Source: an uncultured Bacilli bacterium | Lineage (GTDB): Bacteria; Bacillota_I; Bacilli_A; RF39; UBA660 | Length of the DNA: 22,925 nucleotides | Direction: 5' to 3' | Assembly (NCBI GenBank): GCA_934141575.1 | Contig: CAKPCJ010000016.1 | Location: forward strand, 1-22,925 | Shown: positions 1 to 8,925 of the stretch, in pieces | How positions within the stretch are numbered: position 1 is the first letter of the stretch | Layout: each line of letters opens with the position of its first letter | Position numbers and translations under genes: made by a program | Notes under the pieces: model-generated | Seen by the model: the letters and a program-made list of their open reading frames with translations, nothing else | Database searches by the model: none | Told to the model about the DNA's origin: nothing

Positions 1-281
1 CATATACAAGTTTAGATGTAATAATGCAAAGATCAGAAGAAATAAAAGATTCTAAGAAGGAGACATATGTAACAGCAATAGAAGTAGATTTAGGATTACA
101 TGATGATTGTTATATAACAACAGAAGAACCAGATAAACCAGAGGATGAAAAAAATCCACCAACAGGGATGGAATTACCAGTAGTTCCAGTAGCGTTATCA
201 GCATCAGCAATACTAGCCACACTTGTATCAAAGAAAAAGAAAGAAAAAGAAGAAGCAAAAGTATATAAGAAAACACGATAA
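1..281 (+). CDS. C-terminal end of a sortase-anchored surface protein (partial)
   Basis: The frame is open from the window edge, so this is the tail of a longer protein that starts upstream; the ATG at 24 is probably internal. The tail reads as an acidic stretch, then the motif NPPTG (153-167), about 20 hydrophobic residues (ELPVVPVALSASAILATLVS) and a very basic end (KKKKEKEE and KVYKKTR). This is the three-part layout of a cell-wall sorting signal recognised by sortases, of the NPxTG rather than LPxTG type. Sortase would cleave between T and G and attach the protein to the wall; that is family knowledge, and no sortase gene is in the window. The function of the missing N-terminal part is unknown. 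A hairpin terminator follows directly. Confidence 0.75.
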   Translation, partial: YTSLDVIMQRSEEIKDSKKETYVTAIEVDLGLHDDCYITTEEPDKPEDEKNPPTGMELPVVPVALSASAILATLVSKKKKEKEEAKVYKKTR

Positions 282-284
282 TGA

Positions 285-320
285 AAAAGTTCTATATTTA
301 ATTTAATATAGAACTTTTTT
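285..320. terminator. Bidirectional intrinsic terminator between convergent genes
   Basis: The arms AAAGTTCTATATT and AATATAGAACTTT flank a short AT loop. There is a T-run on the right for plus-strand transcripts and an A-run on the left that becomes a T-run for minus-strand transcripts. It lies between the plus-strand surface-protein end and the minus-strand thioredoxin-like gene and can serve both. Confidence 0.85.
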
Positions 321-766
321 TATTTTATATATCCTCTATTTTTTAGCTTTGTTATTATTTTGTTTTCTGCAATATTTCCAACTATTTTAGTGTCGCTATT
401 TAAACTATCTTTTCCTTTTTCTATGAAAGCTACTGTAGGTGTACCTGTGAAACTAACAGTGTTTGTTAATTCTGTTTTTTCTTCATCTTTAAGTGTTTCT
501 AAATCGATATAGAAAACTTCAATTTTATATTTATTTATTACACTTTTAAATGTTGGATTAAATGCTTGACATGCTGAACAATTTTCTTTTCCTATATATA
601 GGATAAATGTTTCTTCATTTAACATTTTTTCTTTTAGTTCTGTATAGGTAATTTCTTTTAAGTATTTTTCATTATTTACGTTCTTTAATATTAATACACC
701 TATTATTGCTATTATTATTACGCTTAATATTGCTATTACTATTATGCCTTTTTTGTCCTTCTTCAT
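320..766 (-). CDS. Membrane-anchored extracytoplasmic thioredoxin-like protein
   Basis: A 148-residue protein with a basic N-terminus (MKKDKK), one membrane helix (about residues 8-27) and a thioredoxin-fold domain. The redox motif is CSAC (residues 63-66), in the context GKENCSACQAFNP, and the conserved cis-proline is in GTPTVAF (P110). The charge pattern places the domain outside the membrane, where such proteins oxidise, reduce or isomerise disulfides of exported proteins. These are its only two cysteines. The ATG at 766 has the ribosome site GGTGAT (770-775). It is transcribed away from the pilus-like locus, whose exported proteins are rich in cysteine, so a role in folding them is plausible but inferred. 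It resembles thioredoxin-like bacteriocin-transport accessory proteins in general layout. Confidence 0.85.
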   Translation of the reverse strand: MKKDKKGIIVIAILSVIIIAIIGVLILKNVNNEKYLKEITYTELKEKMLNEETFILYIGKENCSACQAFNPTFKSVINKYKIEVFYIDLETLKDEEKTELTNTVSFTGTPTVAFIEKGKDSLNSDTKIVGNIAENKIITKLKNRGYIK

Positions 767-820
767 ATTATCACCAGATTAATTCTAGCATAAGTTGTAT
801 TTTTTTTGTATACATATGCA

Positions 821-850
821 AAAAAAATGTAAAATATTATACATTTTTTT
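821..850. promoter_or_regulatory. AT-rich 11-bp perfect dyad in the divergent intergenic region
   Basis: AAAAAAATGTA (821-831) pairs exactly with TACATTTTTTT (840-850) around an 8-nt loop. It looks like an intrinsic terminator in both directions, yet the flanking genes diverge, so no upstream transcript obviously needs ending. It may insulate the two divergent promoters, bind a regulator or simply bend DNA. A likely -10 box for the plus-strand operon (GATAAT or TATAAT, about 875-885) lies just downstream; no strong -35 is visible. Confidence 0.5.
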
Positions 851-902
851 AGAATTTATGATATTCTTATTGTAGATAATATAATAATAGGTGTGTGATA
901 GT

Positions 903-1526
903 GTGAAAAAATTTTGTGTATTTGTTTTTTCAGTTTTGATGTTAATTGCTTTTCCAAGGTATTCATTAGCAGAACAGTGGTATAAGGGACAGTATGGCTG
1001 TTCATATAGTGATATTAATACTCTTAGAACCCTATCTAACGCTATTAAATTTGAAGTTAAATATTTAGGTAATTTAAGGGATAATGAATATGGTATACAA
1101 ATTACTAACTTACCAAATGAATTAGAGGTTTATTACAAAGATTCTAAGGTTGATATTAACAATATTATAAGTGATTTATATCCTGATACTTATCATACTT
1201 TTGTTATTAAGGTTTCTGATAATCATGCTTGTAAGGGATTATTAGAAATAACAAAAAAAGTTACTATTCCTTCACATAATTATTATTACGATGAAGATTT
1301 ATGCAAAGGAGCTGAAAACTTAGAGATATGTGATCCTAATTATGATTCTTCTAATATAACTAGTGGTCAATTTGAACAAATGATAGATGATTATAAAAAT
1401 AGTGTGAATAAAAAAGATACAAATAAATTTGCGGAGTTTTCTAAAAAATATTGGTATGTTTATGTAATTTTAGTTATTGTCATAGGTGGAATAATATATT
1501 TTGTTGTTAAACGTAAAAAGAAATAG
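903..1526 (+). CDS. Signal-peptide type-I membrane protein, first gene of the pilus-like operon
   Basis: The chosen start is GTG 903, since AGGTG at 889-893 sits at proper distance; the in-frame GTG at 891 lies inside that ribosome site. The 207-residue product has a signal peptide (MKKFCVFVFSVLMLIAFPRYSLA), a soluble outer part with four cysteines, one C-terminal membrane helix (about 184-202) and a basic tail KRKKK. It is therefore predicted to be exported and membrane-held with its body outside. No sequence family is recognised. Only 11 nt separate its stop from the next start, so it is cotranscribed with the giant cysteine-rich protein and may anchor or chaperone it; that role is inference. 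Confidence 0.75.
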   Translation: MKKFCVFVFSVLMLIAFPRYSLAEQWYKGQYGCSYSDINTLRTLSNAIKFEVKYLGNLRDNEYGIQITNLPNELEVYYKDSKVDINNIISDLYPDTYHTFVIKVSDNHACKGLLEITKKVTIPSHNYYYDEDLCKGAENLEICDPNYDSSNITSGQFEQMIDDYKNSVNKKDTNKFAEFSKKYWYVYVILVIVIGGIIYFVVKRKKK

Positions 1527-1537
1527 AGGTGATATTC

Positions 1538-4500
1538 TTGAAAAGAGTTTTAACTTTTTTACTATTGTTCAGTGCTTGTTTTTTTGTTTTTTCTCTTAAT
1601 TCGTTTGCAGCTACTACTACACAATCTAGAAATGTTTATGGTATTAATAGAATTTATATTACTAATAATACACTTAGAATAAGTGGATGGGCGTATAGAA
1701 CTTTTACAAATTTTTGTAATACTAATAATCCTACTTTTGGTAATTATAATATGAAAAATGGTAATGGTGAGTATTTGGTAGATGAGAATGGCAATAATAA
1801 AGTAGCATCTAAGTGTTCTGAAAAAGGATTTGAAAGTGTTGTTTATAAAATTGCTGCGGTTCCTAAAAATGGAGGAAATAAAGTTTATGCTAAATCTACA
1901 AATGGCGAGGGAAATTTAAGAAGAAATGGAACAAGTGCTACTTGTGTTAACTACTTTAAACCTAGTACTTTATTAGGCGATAAAGGTGCTTCTGTACACT
2001 GCGATGGTAAAATTGCTTTATTTGGCGATTTTCCTAATGAACCCATCAATTATGAACGTAGAAACTATATTGTTAATGAGGATACTAATGGTTATTATGA
2101 GGGAAATTATTTTTATGATGATATAGGCTTTGCTGGAATATTAAATTTAGAAGAACTTAATGATGGTGTTGAATATACATTGTACTTAGAAATGACAGTC
2201 AATGGTAAAACTTATTCATTTACAATAGCAGCTCCAGGAATTGCTATTTCGTTAGAAGGTTTGACTGTGAAATCAAAAACTTCTTCTAAGCTTGAAATTA
2301 ATAATTCTAATTTGAATTTGGTTTTGAATTATTCACCTGATGTAGGAGTTATAAACCAAGATTCAGGTGGCGTATATAGATTTATTGATAAAAATGGTAT
2401 ACAACAATATACTAAAAATATGGGTGGTGGTTATTTTAGACCGAATTTTTCATATGTAATTTCTGATATTTTGGAATTTAGTAATATAGAACTTGCTAAT
2501 TCTGGCAATTTAGCTAGACTTGGTGGGTTTGATTTATATAATTTAAAAACTAAATCTACCTTTAAAAATAATTATATTTCTCCTGGAACAGATAGTGATG
2601 AATATTATGCGATGTCGACTTGGGTAAGCTTTAATGGTGTTTTATCGCTTTTGAAAAGCAAGCCTAGTACTGAAAAATGTGGCGGCACTGATGAGGGATC
2701 TACTGCTAGGATTATGTATTGTCACAGTTCTTCTACACCTTCTGATTATGATCAATGTTGTGGTGTATGTGGTGGTACTTTATATGGATCTATTGCTAGA
2801 GAAAACTATTGTGCAATGAATCCTACTGATTCTGTTTGCTGTAGAACTGTTGGATTATGTCCGGCCGAATCTGTTGATGATTTAGACCCAGCTGATCATA
2901 TATATTATACGTACTGGGACACTTCTATTACTTCTGAAAATAAATTCACTAGTGCTTATAAAAATGGAACATCAAATGTGAAAAATTATCCTAAATATTG
3001 TTCTGGAACAGATAGCACTTCTACTATGATTACTACCGATGATATGTTGCAACAGTATAATAATGCTTTTTGCTATCAAAAAGGAAGTTTTTCTACAACT
3101 AGTCCAAATCAATCTGATTATATTTTAACTTATTCAGGTGGAGCTTATTCACTAAATGTTAATTATAATACCGATTTGGTTTGCGTAAGTTTGGCAAATA
3201 GGCGAGTTACAAATGTTAAATACTATGATGAAGATTGCAACTATAAGGGAGAAGCTCCTAATGATGGAGAGGTTCATTTTAAAGACGATGGATATACGTG
3301 GAATAGCACTATTGATAGTGATGAGGAAACTTATACTTATTGGGGAACGTGTACTCAATCCAATTCTTGTCCATCACAGGCAACTAATTGTCCATCAACT
3401 GTTCAAGTTCCTTGTCAACAAACTGTTACGTTTAGATCTGGAATCACATATACGCATACAGAAAATTTAGATTATAATAGAAATGGCAGATTTGCAATTT
3501 CAAGTTTAGAAGAAAAATTAAAAATTATTCCTACTTTATATTTGAAGGATTCAACTACAAATCAAGTTACTGCAAAATTCGATTCAGATTCAGCGATTAC
3601 TAAAAGTGATACTGTGGCTACATATACGAATGATAATTCATCGTCTATGATGGAATATATTGAAGAAAGAAAGTTAAAGGATTCAACTTTTTCAGATCCG
3701 TTGGCTGGTGCTACTAAGTCTACATTTGTTCAAAAAGTTGTTCTTAAACGATATATTGATAATTATGCTTCAGGTGTTAGAAGTTTTGGATCTGCTTCTT
3801 ATTCTTGTAGCAGTAATTCGAGTTTTTGTCCTGGTGAAACTTCTTATGATAATTTTGTTGACGAATGTAGTAGAAAAGGTGAAACTTTTGAAAAAAAACT
3901 TAGATATAGTTTGGGATATTATTATGGAGATTTGAATTTGAATTATCAGAATGTTTCTGAGTCTAGTTCTTCTAGCAGATGTGGAAAAATTGTTTGTACT
4001 ACTAGGTATAAGTATACTTGCAAGTATAAGATATGGTATGAAGGCGAAGTAACTAAAACTATGTATGTTACTATTGAAGACAGTTACAAAGAGGAAAATA
4101 TGAATTTAGTTGCTAATTATACATTATCTTCTGATTCTGTTCCTGCCTCAATAAAAGAACGATTTGAAAGTACTAACGAAAAATATGTTAGCCAAGTTAA
4201 TTTATCAGATTATTATCAAATAACAATGGGATCCACTGATTATGATAAAGATAAGAATAGTGGAAAGTATTTTGGTATTGCAGAAACATGGAATATGGAT
4301 AAAGCATTATGTGCTCTTGATTTGACTGATCATGATTGTGATCCATCTGAAAGTACCTGTGCTTGCAAGTATAATGGTGCTAGTCTTGAAAAGGGCGTAT
4401 ATTATTCTGAGTGTTTGGATTTTAGGGTTGTTAGTACTACTTCACTGTTCCCTGGTAAAGGAAATTATAAATGCGAAAATCCACTTAGATTGTGTAGACA

Positions 4501-4861
4501 ACCTGGTAGAAACTGGTCAAAATATCTTGAAACTGGGTTACTAAGCTCTGATAATATCGATTATGTTAAGGACAAGCCAATGTATCATATAGTTTTAACA
4601 CCAAGTACTATGAATAATATTTTTAATAATAATAAAGATTATTATACTAATATTGATTTAACAGGCTATAATCCTAGCAAATGTACATATGCAGGTGATA
4701 GTAGATGTTCATATGATTATTGGAGTACAATGTTAAATAGATTAGATAGTAGTGTATTTACTAGAAATTATGATATAATAAATTTAAGATATAGGCAGCT
4801 TAAAGCTTTGGGGGCTAATGAATATAAAACTTCTAAGGTTTCTAGTAGTGGAGGTGAGTAG
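1538..4861 (+). CDS. Giant secreted cysteine-rich protein, putative pilus tip or adhesin
   Basis: The start is TTG 1538, preceded by AGGTGA (1527-1532); an in-frame GTG at 1529 overlaps that site and is less likely. The 1107-residue product begins with a signal peptide ending near LNSFA, and has no C-terminal membrane helix and no sorting motif. I count 37 cysteines, one of them in the signal peptide, so 36 in the mature protein. They cluster, for example in a tandem module at residues 381-435 and in runs such as CTQSNSC and CDPSESTCAC. Tyr, Ser, Asn and Thr are abundant, as in extracellular adhesins. I recognise no known family. Its place ahead of CpaB/CpaF/TadB/TadC-like genes suggests a substrate or large tip subunit of that apparatus (inference). 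Confidence 0.8.
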   Translation: MKRVLTFLLLFSACFFVFSLNSFAATTTQSRNVYGINRIYITNNTLRISGWAYRTFTNFCNTNNPTFGNYNMKNGNGEYLVDENGNNKVASKCSEKGFESVVYKIAAVPKNGGNKVYAKSTNGEGNLRRNGTSATCVNYFKPSTLLGDKGASVHCDGKIALFGDFPNEPINYERRNYIVNEDTNGYYEGNYFYDDIGFAGILNLEELNDGVEYTLYLEMTVNGKTYSFTIAAPGIAISLEGLTVKSKTSSKLEINNSNLNLVLNYSPDVGVINQDSGGVYRFIDKNGIQQYTKNMGGGYFRPNFSYVISDILEFSNIELANSGNLARLGGFDLYNLKTKSTFKNNYISPGTDSDEYYAMSTWVSFNGVLSLLKSKPSTEKCGGTDEGSTARIMYCHSSSTPSDYDQCCGVCGGTLYGSIARENYCAMNPTDSVCCRTVGLCPAESVDDLDPADHIYYTYWDTSITSENKFTSAYKNGTSNVKNYPKYCSGTDSTSTMITTDDMLQQYNNAFCYQKGSFSTTSPNQSDYILTYSGGAYSLNVNYNTDLVCVSLANRRVTNVKYYDEDCNYKGEAPNDGEVHFKDDGYTWNSTIDSDEETYTYWGTCTQSNSCPSQATNCPSTVQVPCQQTVTFRSGITYTHTENLDYNRNGRFAISSLEEKLKIIPTLYLKDSTTNQVTAKFDSDSAITKSDTVATYTNDNSSSMMEYIEERKLKDSTFSDPLAGATKSTFVQKVVLKRYIDNYASGVRSFGSASYSCSSNSSFCPGETSYDNFVDECSRKGETFEKKLRYSLGYYYGDLNLNYQNVSESSSSSRCGKIVCTTRYKYTCKYKIWYEGEVTKTMYVTIEDSYKEENMNLVANYTLSSDSVPASIKERFESTNEKYVSQVNLSDYYQITMGSTDYDKDKNSGKYFGIAETWNMDKALCALDLTDHDCDPSESTCACKYNGASLEKGVYYSECLDFRVVSTTSLFPGKGNYKCENPLRLCRQPGRNWSKYLETGLLSSDNIDYVKDKPMYHIVLTPSTMNNIFNNNKDYYTNIDLTGYNPSKCTYAGDSRCSYDYWSTMLNRLDSSVFTRNYDIINLRYRQLKALGANEYKTSKVSSSGGE
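2678..2842 (+). repeat. Two tandem cysteine-rich modules inside the giant secreted protein
   Basis: Module 1 (2678-2761, 28 codons) and module 2 (2768-2842, 25 codons) share the pattern C-G-G-T-x2-G-S-x-A-R-x2-Y-C, then a spacer with P and D, then C-C. Each has four cysteines, which could close as two disulfides. Only two amino acids separate the copies, so this is an internal duplication, diverged at the DNA level. Confidence 0.75.
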
Positions 4862-4863
4862 TT

Positions 4864-5277
4864 ATGAAGGAGAGCATGTGGGCAGCTGCGTTAGTAGTTG
4901 CAGGTGTAATCGGTGTTGGATTTATAATGCTTTTTCAGGATATAACTACTTCTGATCAACATAATTATTATTTACTCAAGGAAACTACTGAAGCTGCTAT
5001 GTATGATGCTGTTGATTTAGATTATTATAGGTATCATGGGGAGGTTAGGATTATACGTGAGAAGTTTGTTGAAAGCTTCATACGTCGTTGGAGTGCATCA
5101 GTTCAAAGAAACAGAACTTATTATATAGATATATACGATGTGGTAGAGATGCCACCGAAGGTAACACTTACTGTTACTAGTGATACAGATCAGTTTAATT
5201 TTACAACTGATTTAACTGGCGATGGTACATATACTATAGCTAATCGTATAGATGCGATAATTGAAACAAAATATTAG
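4864..5277 (+). CDS. Small pseudopilin-like membrane protein
   Basis: A 137-residue protein with a very short N-terminus (MKESMW), one membrane helix (about residues 6-24) and a soluble domain rich in beta-type segments (YYIDIYDVV, KVTLTVTSD). This is the layout of pseudopilins and TadE-like minor pilins: a helix at the extreme N-terminus with a globular part outside. No Gly cleavage site of a classical prepilin precedes the helix, and there are no cysteines. The ATG at 4864 follows GGAGGTGA, which lies in the end of the preceding gene; only 2 nt separate stop and start, so translation is probably coupled. Its neighbours (CpaB-, CpaF-like) support a role in the apparatus, but family assignment is inference. 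Confidence 0.65.
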   Translation: MKESMWAAALVVAGVIGVGFIMLFQDITTSDQHNYYLLKETTEAAMYDAVDLDYYRYHGEVRIIREKFVESFIRRWSASVQRNRTYYIDIYDVVEMPPKVTLTVTSDTDQFNFTTDLTGDGTYTIANRIDAIIETKY

Positions 5278-5285
5278 GAGGAAAT

Positions 5286-6155
5286 ATGAAAAACAATAAT
5301 TTTTTAAGAAAAGTTACAAAATTTTTGAAAAACAAAAATACTGTAACTATACTTGGTGTACTTGCGTGTATATTAATACTTTATGTTGCTTATAACTATC
5401 GTGTTAAACAAGCAATTAATCCGGTTTTAGTTCCAGTAGCAAAAGTTGATATTCAACCAAGAACTTTAATAACTGAGGATATGGTTGAATATATTCAAGT
5501 TCCACCAGCTATGATAAATAGCAATGTAATTAGAGATAAAGTAAATATAGTTAATTATTATTCTAATTACAATACTTTAATTCCAGCTGGCAGTATGTTC
5601 TTTGGCTCTGCTGTTATTTCAAAGGCTGAATTGCCAGATGCTGCATTTATTGAAGTACCTGAAGATAAAGTATTATTTAACTTACCAGTTACTATGGCTA
5701 CAACTTACGGTAATGCTATGATGCCAGGAGGATATATTGATTTATATTTTAAAGGCAGAAACGAACAAGGTGACATAATGGTTGGAAAATTATTAAGTAA
5801 TATTAAAATTTTAGCTGTTAAAGATGGTGCTGGTAAGAATGTATTTGAAACAACTGAAGAAGAGAGAACACCTGCATATTTATTCTTTGCTGTTGACCCA
5901 GATGTTCATTTATTACTTAGAAAATGTATGTATTTGTCTAGCATTTCTGTTGAACTTATACCAGTTCCTAACACAGTTAACTTTACTGATTCAGAAGCAA
6001 AAGAGGAAGTTAGCAGTCAATATTTAGTTGAGTATATTAATGCAATGACTGCATTTGTTCCAGAAGATGAACTAAATGATACTACTGTAACACCTGGAGA
6101 TAATACTACTAAAGATAATAGTACTACAACAACAGGTGATAAGAAGAATGAATAA
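5286..6155 (+). CDS. cpaB: CpaB/RcpC-like Flp pilus assembly protein (SAF domain)
   Basis: A 289-residue protein with a basic N-terminus, one membrane helix (about 19-38) and then a SAF-type segment with the usual landmarks: VPVAKVDIQPRTLITEDMVE, followed by IPAGSMFFGSAV. In Tad/Flp systems CpaB/RcpC is a periplasmic or extracytoplasmic assembly factor whose SAF domain may bind wall glycans (family knowledge). The end is a low-complexity Thr/Asn/Asp tail, likely a flexible extension. A clear AGGAGG precedes the ATG. Its 3' end overlaps the ATPase gene by 8 nt, so the two are translationally linked. Confidence in the family is good although there is no secretin partner, as expected in a monoderm. 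Confidence 0.85.
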   Translation: MKNNNFLRKVTKFLKNKNTVTILGVLACILILYVAYNYRVKQAINPVLVPVAKVDIQPRTLITEDMVEYIQVPPAMINSNVIRDKVNIVNYYSNYNTLIPAGSMFFGSAVISKAELPDAAFIEVPEDKVLFNLPVTMATTYGNAMMPGGYIDLYFKGRNEQGDIMVGKLLSNIKILAVKDGAGKNVFETTEEERTPAYLFFAVDPDVHLLLRKCMYLSSISVELIPVPNTVNFTDSEAKEEVSSQYLVEYINAMTAFVPEDELNDTTVTPGDNTTKDNSTTTTGDKKNE

Positions 6156-7224
6156 TGGCGTTTTTTCTCAAATAGATTTTGGATATTTGAAAGAATATAT
6201 GGATGATGATGATATAACTGATATTTCATATAGTAATAATGGACAACTTTGGTTAAAGTCATTATCTAAGGGTGTTTACAGGGTTGAAAATCCTGGTATT
6301 GATAACGCTTTTATGGAAAAACTTGCTTTTCAGTGTGCAAACGTAATGGGAAAGTCGTTTAATGCGGCTTACCCATTCTTAGATGCTGAAAGTGCAGAAT
6401 TACGTTTTAATTTCGTGCATGATTCTATTGCACAAAATGGGATAGCATTAACATTAAGAAAAACTCCAGCTAAAATTAGACTTAATAAAGAAAAAATTAT
6501 AAAAGAAGATTATATAACTGAACAAATTCATGATTTTTTGATTGATTGCGTTCATGGGCATTGTAACATAATTGTAAGTGGTGAAACTGGTAGTGGTAAA
6601 ACAGAATTTGTAAAGTATCTTGCTTCTAACACTTATGAGAATGAAAAAATTGTTACAATAGAAGATACTTTAGAATTACACTTGGACAGAATATTTCCAC
6701 ATAGAGATATAGTTGCAATGAAAACTAATAATATAGCAAGTTATTCTGATGTGCTTGTTACTTGTATGAGACAAAATCCAAAATGGATTTTACTATCAGA
6801 GGTTCGTAGTGCAGAGGCTGTTATGGCGGTTCGTAACTCTATATCATCTGGACATAATATACTATCAACAATTCACTCAGAACGTGCATTATTAATTCCG
6901 CAAAGAATGTATAGTTTGCTTGAAACAAGTCAGGATATAGATCAATATCTAAAATCAATATATAGATATATTCATTTGGGTGTACATATTCGTGGACAAT
7001 ATTCTCAAAAATATCAGCGTTTTCAACGTGAAATTAGTGAGGTTGTTGAATTTTACGTTACAGATGATAATAAAACAGGTACAAATATTATTTATTCTAA
7101 AACTGCTGATGGACTTATTTCTTATGGCAGACCTAGTAAATATTTAATTGGTTATCTTGAAAATCAAGGATTGAAGTTAAAATATAATATACCAAATAAT
7201 GAAACAGATGAAATATTAGATTAG
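6148..7224 (+). CDS. cpaF: CpaF/TadA-type secretion and pilus assembly ATPase
   Basis: The start is ATG 6148, 8 nt after AGGTGA (6134-6139); the in-frame GTG at 6136 lies within that site. The 358-residue product has Walker A GETGSGKT (145-152), an Asp-box-like TIEDTLELHL, Walker B WILLSEVRS with E218, and the His-box TIHSERA (H243), in the order expected of PilT/VirB11-family ATPases. CpaF hexamers power assembly of Flp pili at the inner face of the membrane. It is shorter than many CpaF proteins (about 450 residues). The usual GEVR of the Walker B region reads SEVR. It overlaps the cpaB-like gene and precedes the TadB/TadC-like pair, which fits a complete motor and platform. Confidence 0.92.
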   Translation: MNNGVFSQIDFGYLKEYMDDDDITDISYSNNGQLWLKSLSKGVYRVENPGIDNAFMEKLAFQCANVMGKSFNAAYPFLDAESAELRFNFVHDSIAQNGIALTLRKTPAKIRLNKEKIIKEDYITEQIHDFLIDCVHGHCNIIVSGETGSGKTEFVKYLASNTYENEKIVTIEDTLELHLDRIFPHRDIVAMKTNNIASYSDVLVTCMRQNPKWILLSEVRSAEAVMAVRNSISSGHNILSTIHSERALLIPQRMYSLLETSQDIDQYLKSIYRYIHLGVHIRGQYSQKYQRFQREISEVVEFYVTDDNKTGTNIIYSKTADGLISYGRPSKYLIGYLENQGLKLKYNIPNNETDEILD

Positions 7225-7238
7225 AAAGTAGGTGCTTT

Positions 7239-8135
7239 ATGTTAGAAATTCTTATAGTTGGAATTATAGTTGCAGTTGTAATTATATATAGGAGACAAGA
7301 GGGGGCACGAGTATATAAGTTTATAGTTAATAAGGCTACAAATGTCTATAATAAATATGCTCCTTATTCTTTCAAAGAGGTTCGTGAAAAAACTAAAGAA
7401 TTGGGACTTGAATATACTCCAAAGCAATATACTACTCAAGCTCTTATAATGGGCGCTGCTGCTTTCGCTATTTCGTATATGTATTTTTATAATATAATTA
7501 TTTCACTTATATATGTTGTAGTCGGTATAGGATTTGTTCCTTATTTGGCGTATTTGCGTTGCAAGAAGACTTATAGTGAATATATTTTCGAACAAGTACA
7601 GGTTTATACAACAAATGTAATAATGGAGTTTGAAACAGTTAAATCATTTGTTAAAGCACTTGAGGGCGTTTATGCTTCTGGTGTTCTTGAGGATCCTGTT
7701 TCATCCGATGTAAAAATGATGATTGATTTAGCATATCAAAATGGTGCAATTGATGCATCAATAGAATATATGAATTCAAGGTATGATTATTATGTTATTA
7801 AAAATATGCATCAATTATTTTTACAAATTACTAAAGAGGGTTCGAAAGATTCTGAAGGTTCATTAGAAAACATGTTAAATGATATAGATATGCTTGTTGA
7901 ATCTGTATATAGAGATAGAGTAGATAGGGCGAACTTTCATAAACAATTTATTCAATTTGGTATAATTTTGTATATATTAATAATGCTTATTCAACTTATA
8001 CTTGGTCAAGAAACTTATAATGACATTTTAAAGTTGTGGTATATAAATTTATTGCTTCATGCAATTATCTTGATTAATAGTTACTTTTTGCTTAATGGTG
8101 AAAAATATTATTGTGAGAATGTAGGTGCTGAATAA
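7239..8135 (+). CDS. tadB: TadB-like membrane platform protein (T2SS F family)
   Basis: A 298-residue membrane protein with an N-terminal helix (3-17), a helical pair at about 66-105, a cytoplasmic region typical of the type II secretion F domain (about 110-235) and two C-terminal helices (about 236-254 and 266-286). Platform proteins of this kind couple the CpaF ATPase to pilin extraction from the membrane. Assignment rests on topology, length and position immediately after the ATPase; sequence similarity to classical TadB is low by eye. AGGTG lies upstream of the ATG. Its stop overlaps the next start (TAATG), so it is coupled to the TadC-like gene. Confidence 0.8.
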   Translation: MLEILIVGIIVAVVIIYRRQEGARVYKFIVNKATNVYNKYAPYSFKEVREKTKELGLEYTPKQYTTQALIMGAAAFAISYMYFYNIIISLIYVVVGIGFVPYLAYLRCKKTYSEYIFEQVQVYTTNVIMEFETVKSFVKALEGVYASGVLEDPVSSDVKMMIDLAYQNGAIDASIEYMNSRYDYYVIKNMHQLFLQITKEGSKDSEGSLENMLNDIDMLVESVYRDRVDRANFHKQFIQFGIILYILIMLIQLILGQETYNDILKLWYINLLLHAIILINSYFLLNGEKYYCENVGAE

Positions 8136-8917
8136 TGGAAATATTAATAATTGGACTTATATTATTTGTTGTATTGGAAGCAAATAATGTTGTTAGTAGT
8201 AATAAATTTATAAAAGATAATGAACAATATTTTCAATTGTTAAAAGAAAAAGATTATGAATTTTATTTGAGAAGTAGATATGGTGATGACATAGATGTTC
8301 AAACCTTATTTATGAAAAGAGTAAAATCTGCAGTAGCGGTGATGATTGTATTTTTCTTTATGTTTATTTCAAATTTAAATTATGTTAATATAGCCCTTAC
8401 TTTAATAGTTGGATTTATGATGTATAAAGTTCCATATATGAAGTTAAAAAAATATTATAAAATTCACTTAAATGAAATTGATTTATTGTTGCCTTATTAT
8501 TTAAAGAGTTTAGAGATTTTAGTTCAACATTATACTGTACCAGTTGCACTTGGAAAATCGATTGAAAGTGCTCCGCCTTTGTTTAAAGCTGGACTTGAAG
8601 AGCTTGTATCTAAAATAAATGCTGGTGATATGTCAGTTGATCCTTATATGGAGTTTGCAAAAGCTTATCCTGTAAGAGATTCAATGAGAATGATGAGACT
8701 TCTTTATCGTTTAAGTCTTGGTTCTGGTGAACATAAACAAGAACAATTGCTTATATTTGCTAGAAATGTTTCTTCTCTACAATCTAAGTCTAGAGAGGTA
8801 AAATATAAAGAACGTTTAAGAAAAATGGAAAATAAAACTATGATTATGTTAGTTATAACTGGTGGTGGTGCGATGATTCTTATGCTTATATCATTAGTTA
8901 TAACAATGGCAATGTAA
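8135..8917 (+). CDS. tadC: TadC-like membrane platform protein (T2SS F family)
   Basis: A 260-residue protein with an N-terminal helix (3-16), a helical pair (about 66-98), a cytoplasmic helical domain (about 105-230) containing EIDLLLPYYLKSLEILVQ and LSLGSGEHKQEQLLIFA, and a C-terminal helix (about 237-258). The arrangement matches the F-domain platform proteins that occur as a TadB/TadC pair in Tad systems. The start overlaps the TadB-like stop by 1 nt. No T-tailed terminator follows; a dyad and a new strong promoter come next, so some transcription may continue into the pilin gene. Confidence 0.8.
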   Translation: MEILIIGLILFVVLEANNVVSSNKFIKDNEQYFQLLKEKDYEFYLRSRYGDDIDVQTLFMKRVKSAVAVMIVFFFMFISNLNYVNIALTLIVGFMMYKVPYMKLKKYYKIHLNEIDLLLPYYLKSLEILVQHYTVPVALGKSIESAPPLFKAGLEELVSKINAGDMSVDPYMEFAKAYPVRDSMRMMRLLYRLSLGSGEHKQEQLLIFARNVSSLQSKSREVKYKERLRKMENKTMIMLVITGGGAMILMLISLVITMAM

Positions 8918-8925
8918 AATTTGCG

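Noticed and set aside
52..276. Minus-strand frame under the surface-protein tail
   Set aside because: It is antisense to a plausible sorting signal, has no ribosome site, and its Leu-rich translation reflects A-rich coding on the other strand.
3152..4544. Several 60-85-codon frames inside the giant gene on both strands
   Set aside because: All lie within a long coherent reading frame and lack ribosome sites and family-like sequence.
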